From Gordonia tangerina (GTDB lineage: Bacteria; Actinomycetota; Actinomycetes; Mycobacteriales; Mycobacteriaceae): a stretch of DNA of 64,000 nt. The stretch's first letter is position 1. Every line of letters begins with the position of its first letter. Made by a program: the position numbers and the translations under genes. Positions 25,575 through 35,216 of this stretch are shown here, one piece after another. The notes below the pieces were generated by a model that made no database searches, was not told the DNA's origin, and worked only from the letters and a program-made list of their open reading frames with translations. Location: NCBI RefSeq assembly GCF_021556435.1, contig NZ_JAKGCU010000011.1, forward strand, positions 62,001 through 126,000, in the 5' to 3' direction.

Positions 25575-27212
25575 TCAGGTGGCCAGCAGCACGAGTGGAC
25601 CGATCGTCACGATCAGCGCCACCCCCAACGCGAGCAATGTGGTGGTCAGGTCCTTGGTTCGGCGAACCAGGTGAGCGAAGGTGACGATGCCGAAGATCAC
25701 CAGCACCGCCAGGACCAGCGCGAAGTACACATTCCACTTCCACAGCTCGGTGAATCCCCAGAAGAGACCCACACCGATGGCCAAGCCGGCCAGCGACTGG
25801 CCGATGATCGACAGCCAGGCGAGCACCGGTGATTGCTCGCCGGCATCGTCGTCGGCCGTGGTGGCCGCGGCGTCCGCGGACTGCTCGGCGGCCGGCTGAT
25901 CGACCAGCGGCCCGGTCGGCGCCGACAACGCGGCGGCGGTCGGCTCAGTGGCGGGTCCATCGTCGTCGGGGGTAGACGTGTCCGACGCTGGGGTGTCCGA
26001 CTCTGCGGTCTCGGACTCTGCGGCGTCCGACACTGCGGTGGGGCCGGCGACGTCGCGAACGCTGTCCGCCACCACCGGGGCTGCCATCATGCCGAGCACC
26101 GACGTGCTCTGGGTGTCGTCGGAACCGGCGTCGGTAGGCGCATCGTCGGCGGCCACGTGGTCAGCGGAAGCGACCTGCGCGGTGGCCTGTGCCGGGCCCG
26201 ACTGTTCGTCGACGGTCGGTGCGTGGTCGACGCCGGTTGCGTCGACGACCTCGGCTGCGCGGCGTTCCCGTTCCCGGGCGGCAGCCGGGCGAGCCGACCG
26301 GTCCTTTTTCTTCCGCAGACCCTTCGACAGCCCGAACAGCCCCTTACGCGGCGCCGGCTCGTCCTCCTCGATGTCGGCGAACGCGCGGTACGCCTCGAAG
26401 TCGTCGGCAGGCGGTGTGTCGACGGGGGCGGCGCTGTTCGCGGTGTTCGGGCCGGCGGTGGCGTTCTCGGTGTCCCCGGGTGCGGCGAGATCGACCACGT
26501 CGACGTCGTCGGAGTCGATCACCACCAGCCCGTCCGGGGTGTCGTCGACCACCGGAATGATGCCGGTGACGGCGTTCGCGTTCTCGCTGTCTCGGGTCGC
26601 CTTGTCCGGCGACTCGGACCCGGTCGGAGCCTTGGGCCGCGCGCTGCGGTCGGCGACATCGGCGGCGCTGAAGTCGCGGGTGGACGGCTGGGCGTAGTCG
26701 GGCATCCCGCTCGAGGACAGTCCGGGCGACCGGCCGGCCGGGGGGCCCGCGATCGGGGGGCGAGCGCGCGTCTGCGGGGCCTGCGAGCGTTCGGGGAATG
26801 CACGATCGTCGGCGTGACGTCGAGCGACCGGTGTGGTGGACCGCGGGAACGGCGCGGCCGGTCGGGCGGGTGGCGGCTCGGAGGGTTGCTCCACCGGTGT
26901 GGTGCGATCCCGAGGCGCCTGAGCGGCTCCCGGGTTGGAGGTGGACGCGCCCGCACGGCTCGCCGGGCGGTCGGGCTGGGCGGGCGTCTCGCCGCCGGCG
27001 GAGGCCACCCGCGGGATCTCGCCGGTCAGCTCCGACACCGAGACCGCACCTTCGCGACCGACCCGACGTCGATTGCGGGTCTCGCGGTTCGGGGCGGCGG
27101 ACGGCGCGCCCTCCGCGCGGCTGCGGGCCAACAACTCCGAGACCGAGATCGGCCGGGAGTCGGTGTCATCGGGCCCGCTCGTGCTGCCCCCGGAACCCGA
27201 TTCGCTAGCCAT
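25575..27212 (-). CDS. Acidic low-complexity protein with C-terminal membrane anchor (Rv0497-like)
   Basis: A 545-residue protein. The N-terminal 440 or so residues are hydrophilic and disordered in appearance, rich in Ala, Pro, Ser, Thr and Asp. They hold short recurring elements such as VSVSELL and AVSVSELTGEIP, and a run of ESETAESDTPASDTS-type repeats. The last 90 residues carry three membrane helices (LSIIGQSLAGLAIGVGLFWG; VYFALVLAVLVIFGIVTFAH; LLALGVALIVTIGPLVLL). The start at 27212 gives MASESGSGG. The position equals Rv0497, a conserved membrane protein of unknown function. The repeated VSVSEL motif may be a short docking sequence (inference). Confidence 0.78.
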   Translation of the reverse strand: MASESGSGGSTSGPDDTDSRPISVSELLARSRAEGAPSAAPNRETRNRRRVGREGAVSVSELTGEIPRVASAGGETPAQPDRPASRAGASTSNPGAAQAPRDRTTPVEQPSEPPPARPAAPFPRSTTPVARRHADDRAFPERSQAPQTRARPPIAGPPAGRSPGLSSSGMPDYAQPSTRDFSAADVADRSARPKAPTGSESPDKATRDSENANAVTGIIPVVDDTPDGLVVIDSDDVDVVDLAAPGDTENATAGPNTANSAAPVDTPPADDFEAYRAFADIEEDEPAPRKGLFGLSKGLRKKKDRSARPAAARERERRAAEVVDATGVDHAPTVDEQSGPAQATAQVASADHVAADDAPTDAGSDDTQSTSVLGMMAAPVVADSVRDVAGPTAVSDAAESETAESDTPASDTSTPDDDGPATEPTAAALSAPTGPLVDQPAAEQSADAAATTADDDAGEQSPVLAWLSIIGQSLAGLAIGVGLFWGFTELWKWNVYFALVLAVLVIFGIVTFAHLVRRTKDLTTTLLALGVALIVTIGPLVLLAT

Positions 27213-27311
27213 ACAGTGCGCTCTCCGTCCTCGAGATGTTCCTCGCCCGCGCCCGCGGGACGTCATGTGAGTATGTGGTCGGCTCGTCCCGGCAGTGGTT
27301 CGGCACGCCGA

Positions 27312-28304
27312 TCAACCGAGGCCGCGACCGCCATTCGCGGCGCCCACGACCTCGGCGCCGACGGTCTCCGCCGCCTGAGTCGGCTCGGAGTCGAGCCGAC
27401 GCAGGATGACCCCCTCACGCAGAGCCCACGGACAGATCTCAAGTGTATCGACTGACATCGCCCGCATGGCCGCCTCCGCGACGAGCGCTCCGGCCACCAA
27501 CTGTCCGGCCCGGTCGGCGCTGACACCTTCGAGTTCGGCGCGGTCGTCGCGGGTCATCCGCGAGATGAAGGAGATCAGCTGGCGCAGCCCGTTCGCGGTG
27601 AGCTGGCGCTGGACCCGCGGACCCGCACTCGACGGCGCCGCGCCGGTCAGCCGGGCCAGGCTGCGGAAAGTCTTCGACGTACCAACGGCCAAGTCGGGGC
27701 GACCGGGTCCGGTCAGCTCCTTGGCCACCGGACGCAGCTCGGCGTCGAGCCAGTCGCGCAGCACCGAAACGCGGCGTCGGTCGGGTGGATCACCGGGCAG
27801 CCATTCCCGGGTCAGGCGGCCGGCACCGAGTGGCAGCGACAACGCCGATTCGGGCTCCTCGTCTACCCCGTTGGACATCTCCAGCGACCCGCCGCCGATA
27901 TCGAGGGCCAGGATGCGGCCGGCGCTCCAGCCGTACCAGCGGCGCACCGCCAACGAGGTCAGACGCGCCTCGTCGCGGCCCGACAGCACAGTCACCTCGA
28001 CGCCGGTCTTGTCGGCGACCGCCGCCAGCACCTCGTCGCTGTTGCTCGCGTCGCGCACCGCCGACGTCGCAAACGCCATGATCTGCTCGCAGCCCGACGT
28101 CGATGCGATGTGGGTGAACTCGTCGACCGACTCGATGAGTTTGGTGGCCGCACGGTCGGTGAGACGCCCGCGGTCGTCGATCTGCTCGGCGAGCCGAAGG
28201 ACTGACTTCGTCGAACTCATGGGGGTGGGATGGCCACCGCGATGGGCATCCACCACCAGCAGATGAACGGTGTTGCTGCCCACGTCGAGCACTCCTAGAC
28301 GCAC
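27312..28304 (-). CDS. Ppx/GppA family exopolyphosphatase-like phosphatase
   Basis: A 330-residue ASKHA-fold phosphatase. The phosphate-1 loop is GVLDVGSNTVHLLVVD and the second loop is LALDIGGGSLEMS; MAFATSAVRDASN lies between. Family members hydrolyse inorganic polyphosphate or the pppGpp gamma phosphate. It matches Rv0496 in place and length. The GTG start at 28304 gives VRLGVLDVG, preceded by GAGGG; the longer frame lacks family similarity. The divergent gene at 28411 leaves a 106-bp shared promoter region. Confidence 0.9.
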   Translation of the reverse strand: MRLGVLDVGSNTVHLLVVDAHRGGHPTPMSSTKSVLRLAEQIDDRGRLTDRAATKLIESVDEFTHIASTSGCEQIMAFATSAVRDASNSDEVLAAVADKTGVEVTVLSGRDEARLTSLAVRRWYGWSAGRILALDIGGGSLEMSNGVDEEPESALSLPLGAGRLTREWLPGDPPDRRRVSVLRDWLDAELRPVAKELTGPGRPDLAVGTSKTFRSLARLTGAAPSSAGPRVQRQLTANGLRQLISFISRMTRDDRAELEGVSADRAGQLVAGALVAEAAMRAMSVDTLEICPWALREGVILRRLDSEPTQAAETVGAEVVGAANGGRGLG

Positions 28305-28410
28305 GGCCCTCAAGACTACTGCCTCGACGGTTGCGCGCGGGACCCGCGGGTCGAAATCGCGTGCTGCGTCCATTCCGGCCGCGACGGCCGGGGACGGTTA
28401 CCGTTGAGTT

Positions 28411-29280
28411 GTGACACGCACCGAAGCCTCGCGTCCCGCGGCCCCCGCACGCATCACCCCCGCGCCCGAGGTCGATCTCGACTTCCCCCGCGAATGGTAC
28501 GAATTCGCCGACCCCGACAATCCCGAACACGTCATCAAGGCCGACCTGACGTGGCTGTTGTCGTACTGGACATGCGTGTTCGGCACACCGGCCTGCCAGG
28601 GGATCATCGAGGGCCGCGAGACCGACGGGTGCTGCAGTCACGGCGCGTATCTCTCCGACAAGGACGACCGCAAGAAGCTGGCCAAGGCGATGGCGATGCT
28701 GACCGAGGACGACTGGCAGTTCTACAAGAAGGGCAGCGGCAAGGATCCGCTCGGTCCGCGCGGCTACCTCGAGGAAAGCGACCTCGACGACGAACCGGCC
28801 CTCAAGACCCGAAAGCACAAGGGCGCCTGCATCTTTCTCAACCGACCCGGGTTTGCCGGCGGCGAGGGATGCGCACTGCACTCGATGGCACTGAAGCGGG
28901 GCCTGGAGCCGTTGACGGTGAAACCCGACGTCTGCTGGCAGCTGCCGATCCGCCGCGAGCAAGACTGGGTGGAACGTCCCGACGGCACCGAGGTGCTGCG
29001 CACCACCATCACCGAATACGACCGCCGCGGCTGGGGTGAGGGTGGCCACGATCTCAAGTGGTACTGCTCGGGCTCCCCCGACGCCCATGTCGGCGCCACC
29101 CAGGTGTGGCAGTCCTACGCCCCGGAGTTGACCGAACTCATCGGAGAGCCCGCGTACGAGGCTCTCGCCGCCGCCTGCCGCCGCCGAAACGGTCTGGGCC
29201 TCATCGCCGTCCACCCGGCGACCGCCGCCGCGACCAGCCGGCGCGACAGCGATCAGAAGTACAACCTCATCGAGGAGTGA
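28411..29280 (+). CDS. Cysteine-rich conserved actinobacterial protein (Rv0495c-like)
   Basis: A 289-residue protein of unknown function conserved in mycobacteria and relatives. At least eight cysteines are visible in clusters: [44 protein letters not shown] and WYCSGSP. This pattern resembles the YkgJ-like zinc or iron-sulphur binding proteins, so metal or redox chemistry is likely (inference). A GTG start is used. It lies divergently from the ppx gene and convergently with regX3. Confidence 0.82.
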   Translation: MTRTEASRPAAPARITPAPEVDLDFPREWYEFADPDNPEHVIKADLTWLLSYWTCVFGTPACQGIIEGRETDGCCSHGAYLSDKDDRKKLAKAMAMLTEDDWQFYKKGSGKDPLGPRGYLEESDLDDEPALKTRKHKGACIFLNRPGFAGGEGCALHSMALKRGLEPLTVKPDVCWQLPIRREQDWVERPDGTEVLRTTITEYDRRGWGEGGHDLKWYCSGSPDAHVGATQVWQSYAPELTELIGEPAYEALAAACRRRNGLGLIAVHPATAAATSRRDSDQKYNLIEE

Positions 29281-29369
29281 GGGTGCGGACGCGGTTGCGT
29301 TTCGCGCCTTTCGCGTCGAGTGGGCGCCCTCCGTGCTGGTGGCGTTGCCAGCGCGAGGTCCAGCTGCTT

Positions 29370-30056
29370 TTACGGCTCGTACTTGTACCCCAGACCGCGC
29401 ACGGTGACGAGGTGTTTGGGGTTGCTGGGGTCTGGTTCGATCTTGGATCGTAGGCGTTTGACGTGCACGTCGAGGGTCTTGGTGTCGCCCACGTAGTCGG
29501 CACCCCAGACGCGATCGATCAGCTGCCCGCGGGTCAGCACGCGACCGGCGTTGCGCAGCAGGTACTCGAGCAGATCGAACTCCTTGAGCGGCAGCGTCAC
29601 GGCCTCACCGTTGACCGCGACGGTGTGCCGTTCCACATCCATCCGTACCGGCCCCTCTTCGATGACGCCGATGGTGAGTTCCTCTTCACCGGCATCGCCG
29701 CCACGGCGCAACACCGCGCGGATACGGGCGATGAGTTCGCGCGCCGAATACGGCTTGGTCACGTAGTCGTCGGCGCCGAGTTCGAGTCCGACGACCTTGT
29801 CGATCTCACTGTCGCGGGCGGTCACCATGATCACCGGGACGCTCGACCGCGCCCGCAACGTCTTGCAGATCTCGGTGCCACTCATCCCCGGCAGCATCAG
29901 GTCCAGCAGGACGATGTCGGGGCTCACCCGGTCAAACGCCGAGAGCGCTTGTGCCCCATCGTTGATGACACTCGCCTCGAAACCCTCTTTACGAAGGAGG
30001 AAGGCCAGTGGATCAGCCAGCGATTCCTCGTCCTCGACGATCATTACGTGCGTCAC
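29370..30056 (-). CDS. regX3: Two-component response regulator RegX3
   Basis: A 228-residue OmpR/PhoB-type regulator. The receiver domain has VEDEE at residues 7-11, the phosphoacceptor Asp52 in IVLLDLMLPGMSG and the conserved KP of YVTKPYSARELIARI. The C-terminal winged helix has LPLKEFDLLEYLLRNAGRVL and RGQLIDRVWG. In mycobacteria it controls the phosphate-starvation response. The GTG start overlaps the senX3 stop by four bases. It ends 89 bp from the convergent cysteine-rich gene; that gap holds a single degenerate family-A unit near 29309-29330. Confidence 0.95.
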   Translation of the reverse strand: MTHVMIVEDEESLADPLAFLLRKEGFEASVINDGAQALSAFDRVSPDIVLLDLMLPGMSGTEICKTLRARSSVPVIMVTARDSEIDKVVGLELGADDYVTKPYSARELIARIRAVLRRGGDAGEEELTIGVIEEGPVRMDVERHTVAVNGEAVTLPLKEFDLLEYLLRNAGRVLTRGQLIDRVWGADYVGDTKTLDVHVKRLRSKIEPDPSNPKHLVTVRGLGYKYEP

Positions 30057-31444
30057 CGATGTAAGTCCTCTTGTCGTTGGTTGCTCTGAATATCCGGTTG
30101 GTCTGCGTCGATGATGCTGGCGGTCAGGTCCTCCGGGATACACAAGGTGAACGTGGAGCCGGTACCCGGCTTGCTCCACAGCCCGATGGAACCGTCGTGA
30201 TTGGCGGCGACATGCTTCACGATGGCCAACCCGAGTCCGGTGCCACCGGTCCGTCGTGACCGGGCCTTGTCCACTCGGAAGAACCGTTCGAAGACCCGTT
30301 CCTGATCGTCGGGGGCGATACCGATGCCGCGGTCGGTGACCGCGATCGCGACCATCGGGCGGCCGTCGATGGGGGTGAGTCGCCGACTGATGGACACCGT
30401 GGTGTTCGCCGGTGAGTAGGCGATCGCGTTGACCACCAGATTGCTGATCGCGGTCAGCAGCAGCACTCGATCGCCGCGCACGCACAGGCCGGTCTCGTCG
30501 TCGGCGCGCAGCGTGATACCGGCCGCCTCCGCGGTGGTGGCAGCAGTGTCCACCGCCTCGCGCACCAGCTCGTCCACGTCGACGGTGGTGAATTCCGGGG
30601 TCTCGCCACCCTGCAGTCGGGACAGCGCAATCAGTTCGCTGACCATGTTGCCGAGCCGGTCGGACTCGGTAAGCACACGACGACCGAAATGTTGCACCGA
30701 CTCCGGGTCGTCGGCGGATTCCAGCAACGCCTCGGCGAGCAGGCCGACGGCGCCGACGGGAGTCTTGAGCTCATGCGACACGTTGGCGACGAAGTCGCGC
30801 CGCGTCGCCTCCACCCGACGATGCTCGGTGTCGTCGGTGCCGTAGACCACGGCGTACTTCTCGTCGTCGTGGGCGACCAGTCGAACCAGGCAGCGAACCG
30901 ATTCGACCTGGCGGGCCGTCGCGCGGCCGGTGGAGACGAATCCGTACGAGGACTGCACGGGCGCGAATTCGAAGCGGGCCTCGACGGCGGTGTCCAGGAC
31001 CTCCTTGGCCGCATCCCAGACCGCGTCGGCGAGCAGACGGTCGTGGACGACGCCGAGTTCGACGGCCTGCTGGTTGAACAGGACGACATCGCGGAAGCGG
31101 TCCACCACGGCGACCGCGTGTTCGCTGTTCCGCACGATCAGACTGAGCAGACCGGCTTTGGTCATCCGCCCGTCGTCGGTGGTCAGGCTGACATCGGAGT
31201 CGCGCAGTTCCGCGGTTTCGGAAACCTCGCGTGGGGCGTTTGCGGTGATCACCCGACGCGACACGAGTCCGGTCGTCGTGGACGCGGTTTCTTCGGACGG
31301 CTCACCGTCGGTCGAGGACTTCCTCCACCTGGCAAGCGGTCCGGTCCCCCGACCATGACGAGGCGTGCGGAGTCCGACAAGAGCTCCGCCGGCAAAACAG
31401 ACAAGCGCGATGGCGATCGCCGCGACGAGCAATGCAACGGTCAC
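30053..31444 (-). CDS. senX3: Sensor histidine kinase SenX3
   Basis: A 463-residue kinase partner of RegX3. One N-terminal membrane helix (VALLVAAIAIALVCFAGGAL) is followed by about 70 low-conservation residues and a PAS-like domain (residues of about 100-200). The dimerisation histidine is His224 in VANVSHELKTPVG, and the ATP-binding domain has NLVVNAIAYSP, VTDRGIGIAPDD and RTGGTGLGLAIVKH. In mycobacteria it acts with the PstSCAB importer and PhoU to sense phosphate. It uses a GTG start. Confidence 0.95.
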   Translation of the reverse strand: MTVALLVAAIAIALVCFAGGALVGLRTPRHGRGTGPLARWRKSSTDGEPSEETASTTTGLVSRRVITANAPREVSETAELRDSDVSLTTDDGRMTKAGLLSLIVRNSEHAVAVVDRFRDVVLFNQQAVELGVVHDRLLADAVWDAAKEVLDTAVEARFEFAPVQSSYGFVSTGRATARQVESVRCLVRLVAHDDEKYAVVYGTDDTEHRRVEATRRDFVANVSHELKTPVGAVGLLAEALLESADDPESVQHFGRRVLTESDRLGNMVSELIALSRLQGGETPEFTTVDVDELVREAVDTAATTAEAAGITLRADDETGLCVRGDRVLLLTAISNLVVNAIAYSPANTTVSISRRLTPIDGRPMVAIAVTDRGIGIAPDDQERVFERFFRVDKARSRRTGGTGLGLAIVKHVAANHDGSIGLWSKPGTGSTFTLCIPEDLTASIIDADQPDIQSNQRQEDLHR

Positions 31445-31574
31445 AATGGCAGCTTACGGCGCAGCGAACGCACACTGCACATCCATCGCGATTGTTCCGA
31501 CGCTGTTCATATGGCGTTCGAACTATCTACCCCGCCGTCGCGGTGACATGGCTAACCTCGCGTCGGGCCGCAGG

Positions 31575-31928
31575 TCACTGCGGTACCGGCACCGCCATAT
31601 CGGCGTACTCCGGGTGTTGACTGATGAATCGCTGGACGTAGGAACAGACGGGGACCACCTGCTTACCCGCGTCCCGGATGTCGTCGAGCACCACCCGGAC
31701 CAGTTCGCCCGCGTAGCCGTGTCCGCTGTACTGCTCGTGGATCACGGTGTGGGTCAACACGACCTGATAGGGCTCTGAGACGTAGTCGAGATAGCCGACC
31801 ACCTGGTCCACATCGGAGGCGTAATCCCCGGATTCCGCCGCAGCTGCGTTGGTATCCGCACTCAAGACAGCCTCGTAACGCTCCTGAGCAGGGGAATGAT
31901 TGATCGTCAGACTCCCGACATTCGCCAT
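31575..31928 (-). CDS. GNAT-type N-acetyltransferase (YidJ/Gtn subfamily)
   Basis: A 117-residue protein with the compact acetyltransferase fold. The acetyl-CoA binding loop corresponds to HEQYSGHGYAGELVRVVLDDI and the following strand is VPVCSYVQRFI; the upstream strands include VVGYLDYV. Family members acetylate small molecules or proteins, but the substrate is not predictable. The start at 31928 gives MANVGSLTI; an extra eight residues are possible. It stands between gpm and senX3 on the same strand and is not part of the usual mycobacterial order. Confidence 0.82.
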   Translation of the reverse strand: MANVGSLTINHSPAQERYEAVLSADTNAAAAESGDYASDVDQVVGYLDYVSEPYQVVLTHTVIHEQYSGHGYAGELVRVVLDDIRDAGKQVVPVCSYVQRFISQHPEYADMAVPVPQ

Positions 31929-32085
31929 GGCATCCAATGTAGCGCGAGTCACACGATTCCCACCATGACGATTTGACTACAGCGACGATTTGGCCGCCAG
32001 GACGGTCCGGACCGCGCGGACGATCACATCGCCGGTGAACCAGGTGGGCGGCCGCCCGCGGCCGCGGTGCCGAGCGCGGACGTCG

Positions 32086-32832
32086 CTACTTCTGGCCTTG
32101 CGCGGCGACCGCCGCGGCACCGGCGGCCGCGGCCTCCGGGTCGAGGTAGGTGCCACCCGGGTTCAGCGGCTTCAGATTCTCGTCGAGGTCGTAGCGCAGC
32201 GGGTTGCCGGTGGGGATGTTGAGCCCGGCGATATCGGCGTCGGAGATGTCGTCGAGGTATTTGACCAGAGCGCGCAGCGAGTTGCCGTGGGCGGCGATCA
32301 GCACCGTCTTGCCGGCCTTGATGTCGGCGGCGATGGTCTCGGTGAAGTACGGGACCATTCGCTCCACGACGTCCTTGAGGCATTCGGTGAGCGGAACTTC
32401 GGCAAGGTCGGCGTAGCGGGCATCGCCGGTCTGGCTGTATTCGGCGGCCGGGTCGATCGGCGGCGGCGGGGTGTCGTAGCTGCGGCGCCACAGCATGAAC
32501 TGCTCGTCGCCGAACTCTTCCTTGATCTCGGCCTTGTTGAGCCCCTGTAGCTTGCCGTAGTGGCGCTCGTTGAGCCGCCAGTCGCGGGTGACCGGAATCC
32601 AGTGCCGGTCGGCCTTGTCGAGAGCGATCTGCGCGGTCTGGATCGCGCGACGCAGCAGCGAGGTGTAGAGGATGTCGGGCAGCACGTCGTGCTCGACGAG
32701 GAGCTCCCCGGCACGAACGGCTTCGGCCTCACCCTTCTCGGTGAGCGCCACATCGACCCACCCGGTGAACTGGTTGGAGGCGTTCCATTCGCTCTCGCCG
32801 TGCCGCATCAGGATCAAGGTGCCGTTGGTCAT
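32086..32832 (-). CDS. gpmA: 2,3-bisphosphoglycerate-dependent phosphoglycerate mutase
   Basis: A 248-residue glycolytic enzyme interconverting 3- and 2-phosphoglycerate. The histidine phosphatase signature [18 protein letters not shown] contains the phosphorylated His; [14 protein letters not shown] and [15 protein letters not shown] complete the active site. The Ala-rich C-terminus ([16 protein letters not shown]) is typical of actinobacterial forms. Its place upstream of senX3-regX3 is conserved in mycobacteria (Rv0489). Transcription may start in the divergent permease region or before the DUF1361 gene, 30 bp upstream. Confidence 0.97.
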   Translation of the reverse strand: MTNGTLILMRHGESEWNASNQFTGWVDVALTEKGEAEAVRAGELLVEHDVLPDILYTSLLRRAIQTAQIALDKADRHWIPVTRDWRLNERHYGKLQGLNKAEIKEEFGDEQFMLWRRSYDTPPPPIDPAAEYSQTGDARYADLAEVPLTECLKDVVERMVPYFTETIAADIKAGKTVLIAAHGNSLRALVKYLDDISDADIAGLNIPTGNPLRYDLDENLKPLNPGGTYLDPEAAAAGAAAVAAQGQK

Positions 32833-32862
32833 GGGAAAGAGTTTCGCACAATCGCCCGTTGG

Positions 32863-33519
32863 TCACCTGCTCGGCCGGCGCGCGAAATCCTCGGCCGAGC
32901 CCAGCGACCAGACGGTCGCGTACGCGAGCCCGAAGAAGGCCGCCACGGCCGCCGCCACACCAGTAGACGCCACCTCCGCGAAGGGCGACCGCACCCACTC
33001 CAGGGTCGACGCGACCACCGCATCAGGCCTGGTCACCAAATCCCACGAGTTCCATCGCTGAAAGCGGCCGATGACGATTCCCACGGCGCACAACGCCACC
33101 GAGACCGTGACAACCGCCCAACCCGCGAGCCGGCCGTGGTCGTGCTCCACGCGCCGATGCACAAGCAGCATCGACACCACACCGAGCATGATCCCGGTCC
33201 AGGCGGCGAACCCGTATTGCAGCACGTGGCGCCACAAGTCGACGCCATCACCGAGGTGAACCAGGTCGGTGACCAGGTAGGGCGCGTTCGGCAGGAACGC
33301 CAGCCAGCCGACACCGAGGAGGATCAGCCACCCGCGACGACGAACCGTGACGAACCCGACGGCGAAAACCATCGGAATCCACGCCAAGAAGAGGTTCCAG
33401 ACGAGGAATCGCGTCGGATAAAACTGCGGCTCCGCCGGATCGGTGACGCCGAGCACCACAGTGAGTCCGGTGGTGGCCAACAGGGCACCGAGCAGAATCA
33501 TCGTCCGCACGTCTCTCAT
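32863..33519 (-). CDS. DUF1361 membrane protein
   Basis: A 218-residue polytopic membrane protein with about six or seven helices. The family signature is clear: FLVWNLFLAWIPMVFAVGF and GWLAFLPNAPYLVTDLVHL. Its function is unknown. The start at 33519 gives MRDVRTMILLG; an ATG seven codons upstream is possible. It is co-directional with gpm (30-bp gap) and divergent from the permease gene. Confidence 0.82.
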   Translation of the reverse strand: MRDVRTMILLGALLATTGLTVVLGVTDPAEPQFYPTRFLVWNLFLAWIPMVFAVGFVTVRRRGWLILLGVGWLAFLPNAPYLVTDLVHLGDGVDLWRHVLQYGFAAWTGIMLGVVSMLLVHRRVEHDHGRLAGWAVVTVSVALCAVGIVIGRFQRWNSWDLVTRPDAVVASTLEWVRSPFAEVASTGVAAAVAAFFGLAYATVWSLGSAEDFARRPSR

Positions 33520-33613
33520 CGGACCAGTGTGCCCGAGCACGCCCCGGCATCGATCCGGTCACCGACAGGGCGAAAACGCGCGAACCCGACCAAACGGGTC
33601 TAGCTTCACACTC

Positions 33614-35047
33614 ATGACCGTCAGCGCGGATTCCGGCGCGACCGGCGCCGCCACACCCCAAGAACCCCAACTCAAACGCGTCCTCGGCTGGAAGCTCCTG
33701 CTGCTCTTCATCATCGGCGACATTCTCGGAACCGGTGTGTATGCCCTCACCGGGCAGGTGGCCGGCGAGGTCGGTGGCGCCGCGTGGCTGCCGTTCCTGA
33801 TCGCCTTCGCCGTGGCCACGCTGACCGCATTCTCCTATCTCGAGCTGGTCACCAAGTATCCGCAGGCGGCCGGTGCCGCACTGTATGTGCACAAGGCCTT
33901 CGGCGTGCACTTCCTGACCTTCATCGTGCTGTTCACGGTGATGTGTTCAGGAATCACCTCGGCGACGACGGCCTCGCGCGCCTTCGCCGCCAACATGTTG
34001 ACCGCATTCAGCGGAGGTGACGAACCCGACTCGACGAACCCCGCCCTGCTGTTCTTCGCGATCGGCTTCCTACTGCTGGTGATGTTCATCAACTTCCGCG
34101 GTGTCGCGGAGGGCGTCGGCACCAATGTCGTCCTGACCCTGGTGGAACTGTCCGGCCTGCTGTTGGTGATCTTCATTGGCTACTGGTTCATCATCGGCGG
34201 CAATGCCGAACACTGGGATGCGGTGATCGCGTTCGAAACCGCAGCCGACAAGAATGCCTTCATCGCCGTGTCCGCGGCGACCGCGTTGGCGTTCTTCGCC
34301 CTGGTGGGTTTCGAGGACTCGGTGAACATGGCCGAGGAATGCAAGGAACCGACCCGCATCTTCCCCAAGGTGATGCTGACCGGGTTGGGGATCACCGCGG
34401 TGGTCTACGTGCTCATCGCGATCGCGGCGGTCGCCATCGTTCCGGTCGGCGACCTCGCCGAGAGCGACACCCCGCTCGTTCAGGTGGTGGAGGCGGCGGC
34501 GCCCGACTTCCCGATGACCGAGCTGCTGCCCTGGATCTCGATGTTCGCCGTCGCCAACACGGCCCTGATCAACATGATGATGGCCAGCCGGCTGCTCTAC
34601 GGCATGGCCAAACAGGGCGTGCTGCCCCGGTTCCTGTCCTACGTGCACCCCGGCCGCCGCACCCCGTTCGCCGCCATCATCTTCACCACCGTCATCGCGC
34701 TGTGCCTGCTGGTCTACGTCAGCGCCGACCCCGACAGCAACGTCGTCGGCCTCCTCGGCGGCACCACCGCGCTGCTGCTGCTCGCCGTGTTCACCGTCGT
34801 CAACATCGCGGTCCTGGTCTTGCGGCGAGACAAGGTGGAACACAAACACTTCCAGACCAACGTCGTGTTCGCCGTCCTCGGCGCCGTGACGTCGGGGGCA
34901 CTGACCCTGCCGTTCGCGCGCGCCGACAACGAGCAATACGTGATCGCCGGCTGGCTACTGCTGCTCGGCGTGATCCTGTGGGCGCTGACCTACTGGTGGC
35001 ATCGCCGCCACCCGGTCGGTGAGGCGCACCTGGAGGATGTGGGCTGA
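33614..35047 (+). CDS. APC-superfamily amino acid permease
   Basis: A 477-residue transporter with 12 predicted membrane helices. Helix 1 carries the family motif IGDILGTGVYALTGQVAGEVG, which contributes the unwound substrate-binding segment, and helix 6 has ATALAFFALVGFEDSVNMAEE. The long APA-type pattern GLLGGTTALLLLAVFTVVNIAVLV follows. The amino acid transported and the coupling ion are unknown. The start at 33614 is the first with a sensible N-terminus; the longer frame runs through the divergent promoter. Confidence 0.87.
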   Translation: MTVSADSGATGAATPQEPQLKRVLGWKLLLLFIIGDILGTGVYALTGQVAGEVGGAAWLPFLIAFAVATLTAFSYLELVTKYPQAAGAALYVHKAFGVHFLTFIVLFTVMCSGITSATTASRAFAANMLTAFSGGDEPDSTNPALLFFAIGFLLLVMFINFRGVAEGVGTNVVLTLVELSGLLLVIFIGYWFIIGGNAEHWDAVIAFETAADKNAFIAVSAATALAFFALVGFEDSVNMAEECKEPTRIFPKVMLTGLGITAVVYVLIAIAAVAIVPVGDLAESDTPLVQVVEAAAPDFPMTELLPWISMFAVANTALINMMMASRLLYGMAKQGVLPRFLSYVHPGRRTPFAAIIFTTVIALCLLVYVSADPDSNVVGLLGGTTALLLLAVFTVVNIAVLVLRRDKVEHKHFQTNVVFAVLGAVTSGALTLPFARADNEQYVIAGWLLLLGVILWALTYWWHRRHPVGEAHLEDVG

Positions 35048-35082
35048 CAGTTACGAGTGGGTCGCGTTTGACGGCCTTTCGC

Positions 35083-35186
35083 GTTGAGTGGGCGCATTTT
35101 TCGTTGAGTGGGCGCGGAAGTTGGGGTCGAACCGCGCGTTAGGCAGATCGCCGCGCCCACTCAACGAAAAACAGCGCCCACTCAAC
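35083..35186. repeat. Family-A repeats arranged as a large inverted pair, likely bidirectional terminator
   Basis: Two minus-oriented units (35083-35117) face two plus-oriented units (35151-35186). The arms of about 35 bp match with one mismatch and one inserted base and are separated by 33 bp. They lie between the convergent permease and AMP-ligase genes (stops at 35047 and 35217). The TTTTTCGTTGAGTGGGC arrangement gives a U-rich segment in either transcript, consistent with termination from both sides. Confidence 0.75.
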
Positions 35187-35216
35187 CTCCGTGCTGGGCA
35201 CGCTGGGTGCGCAAGC

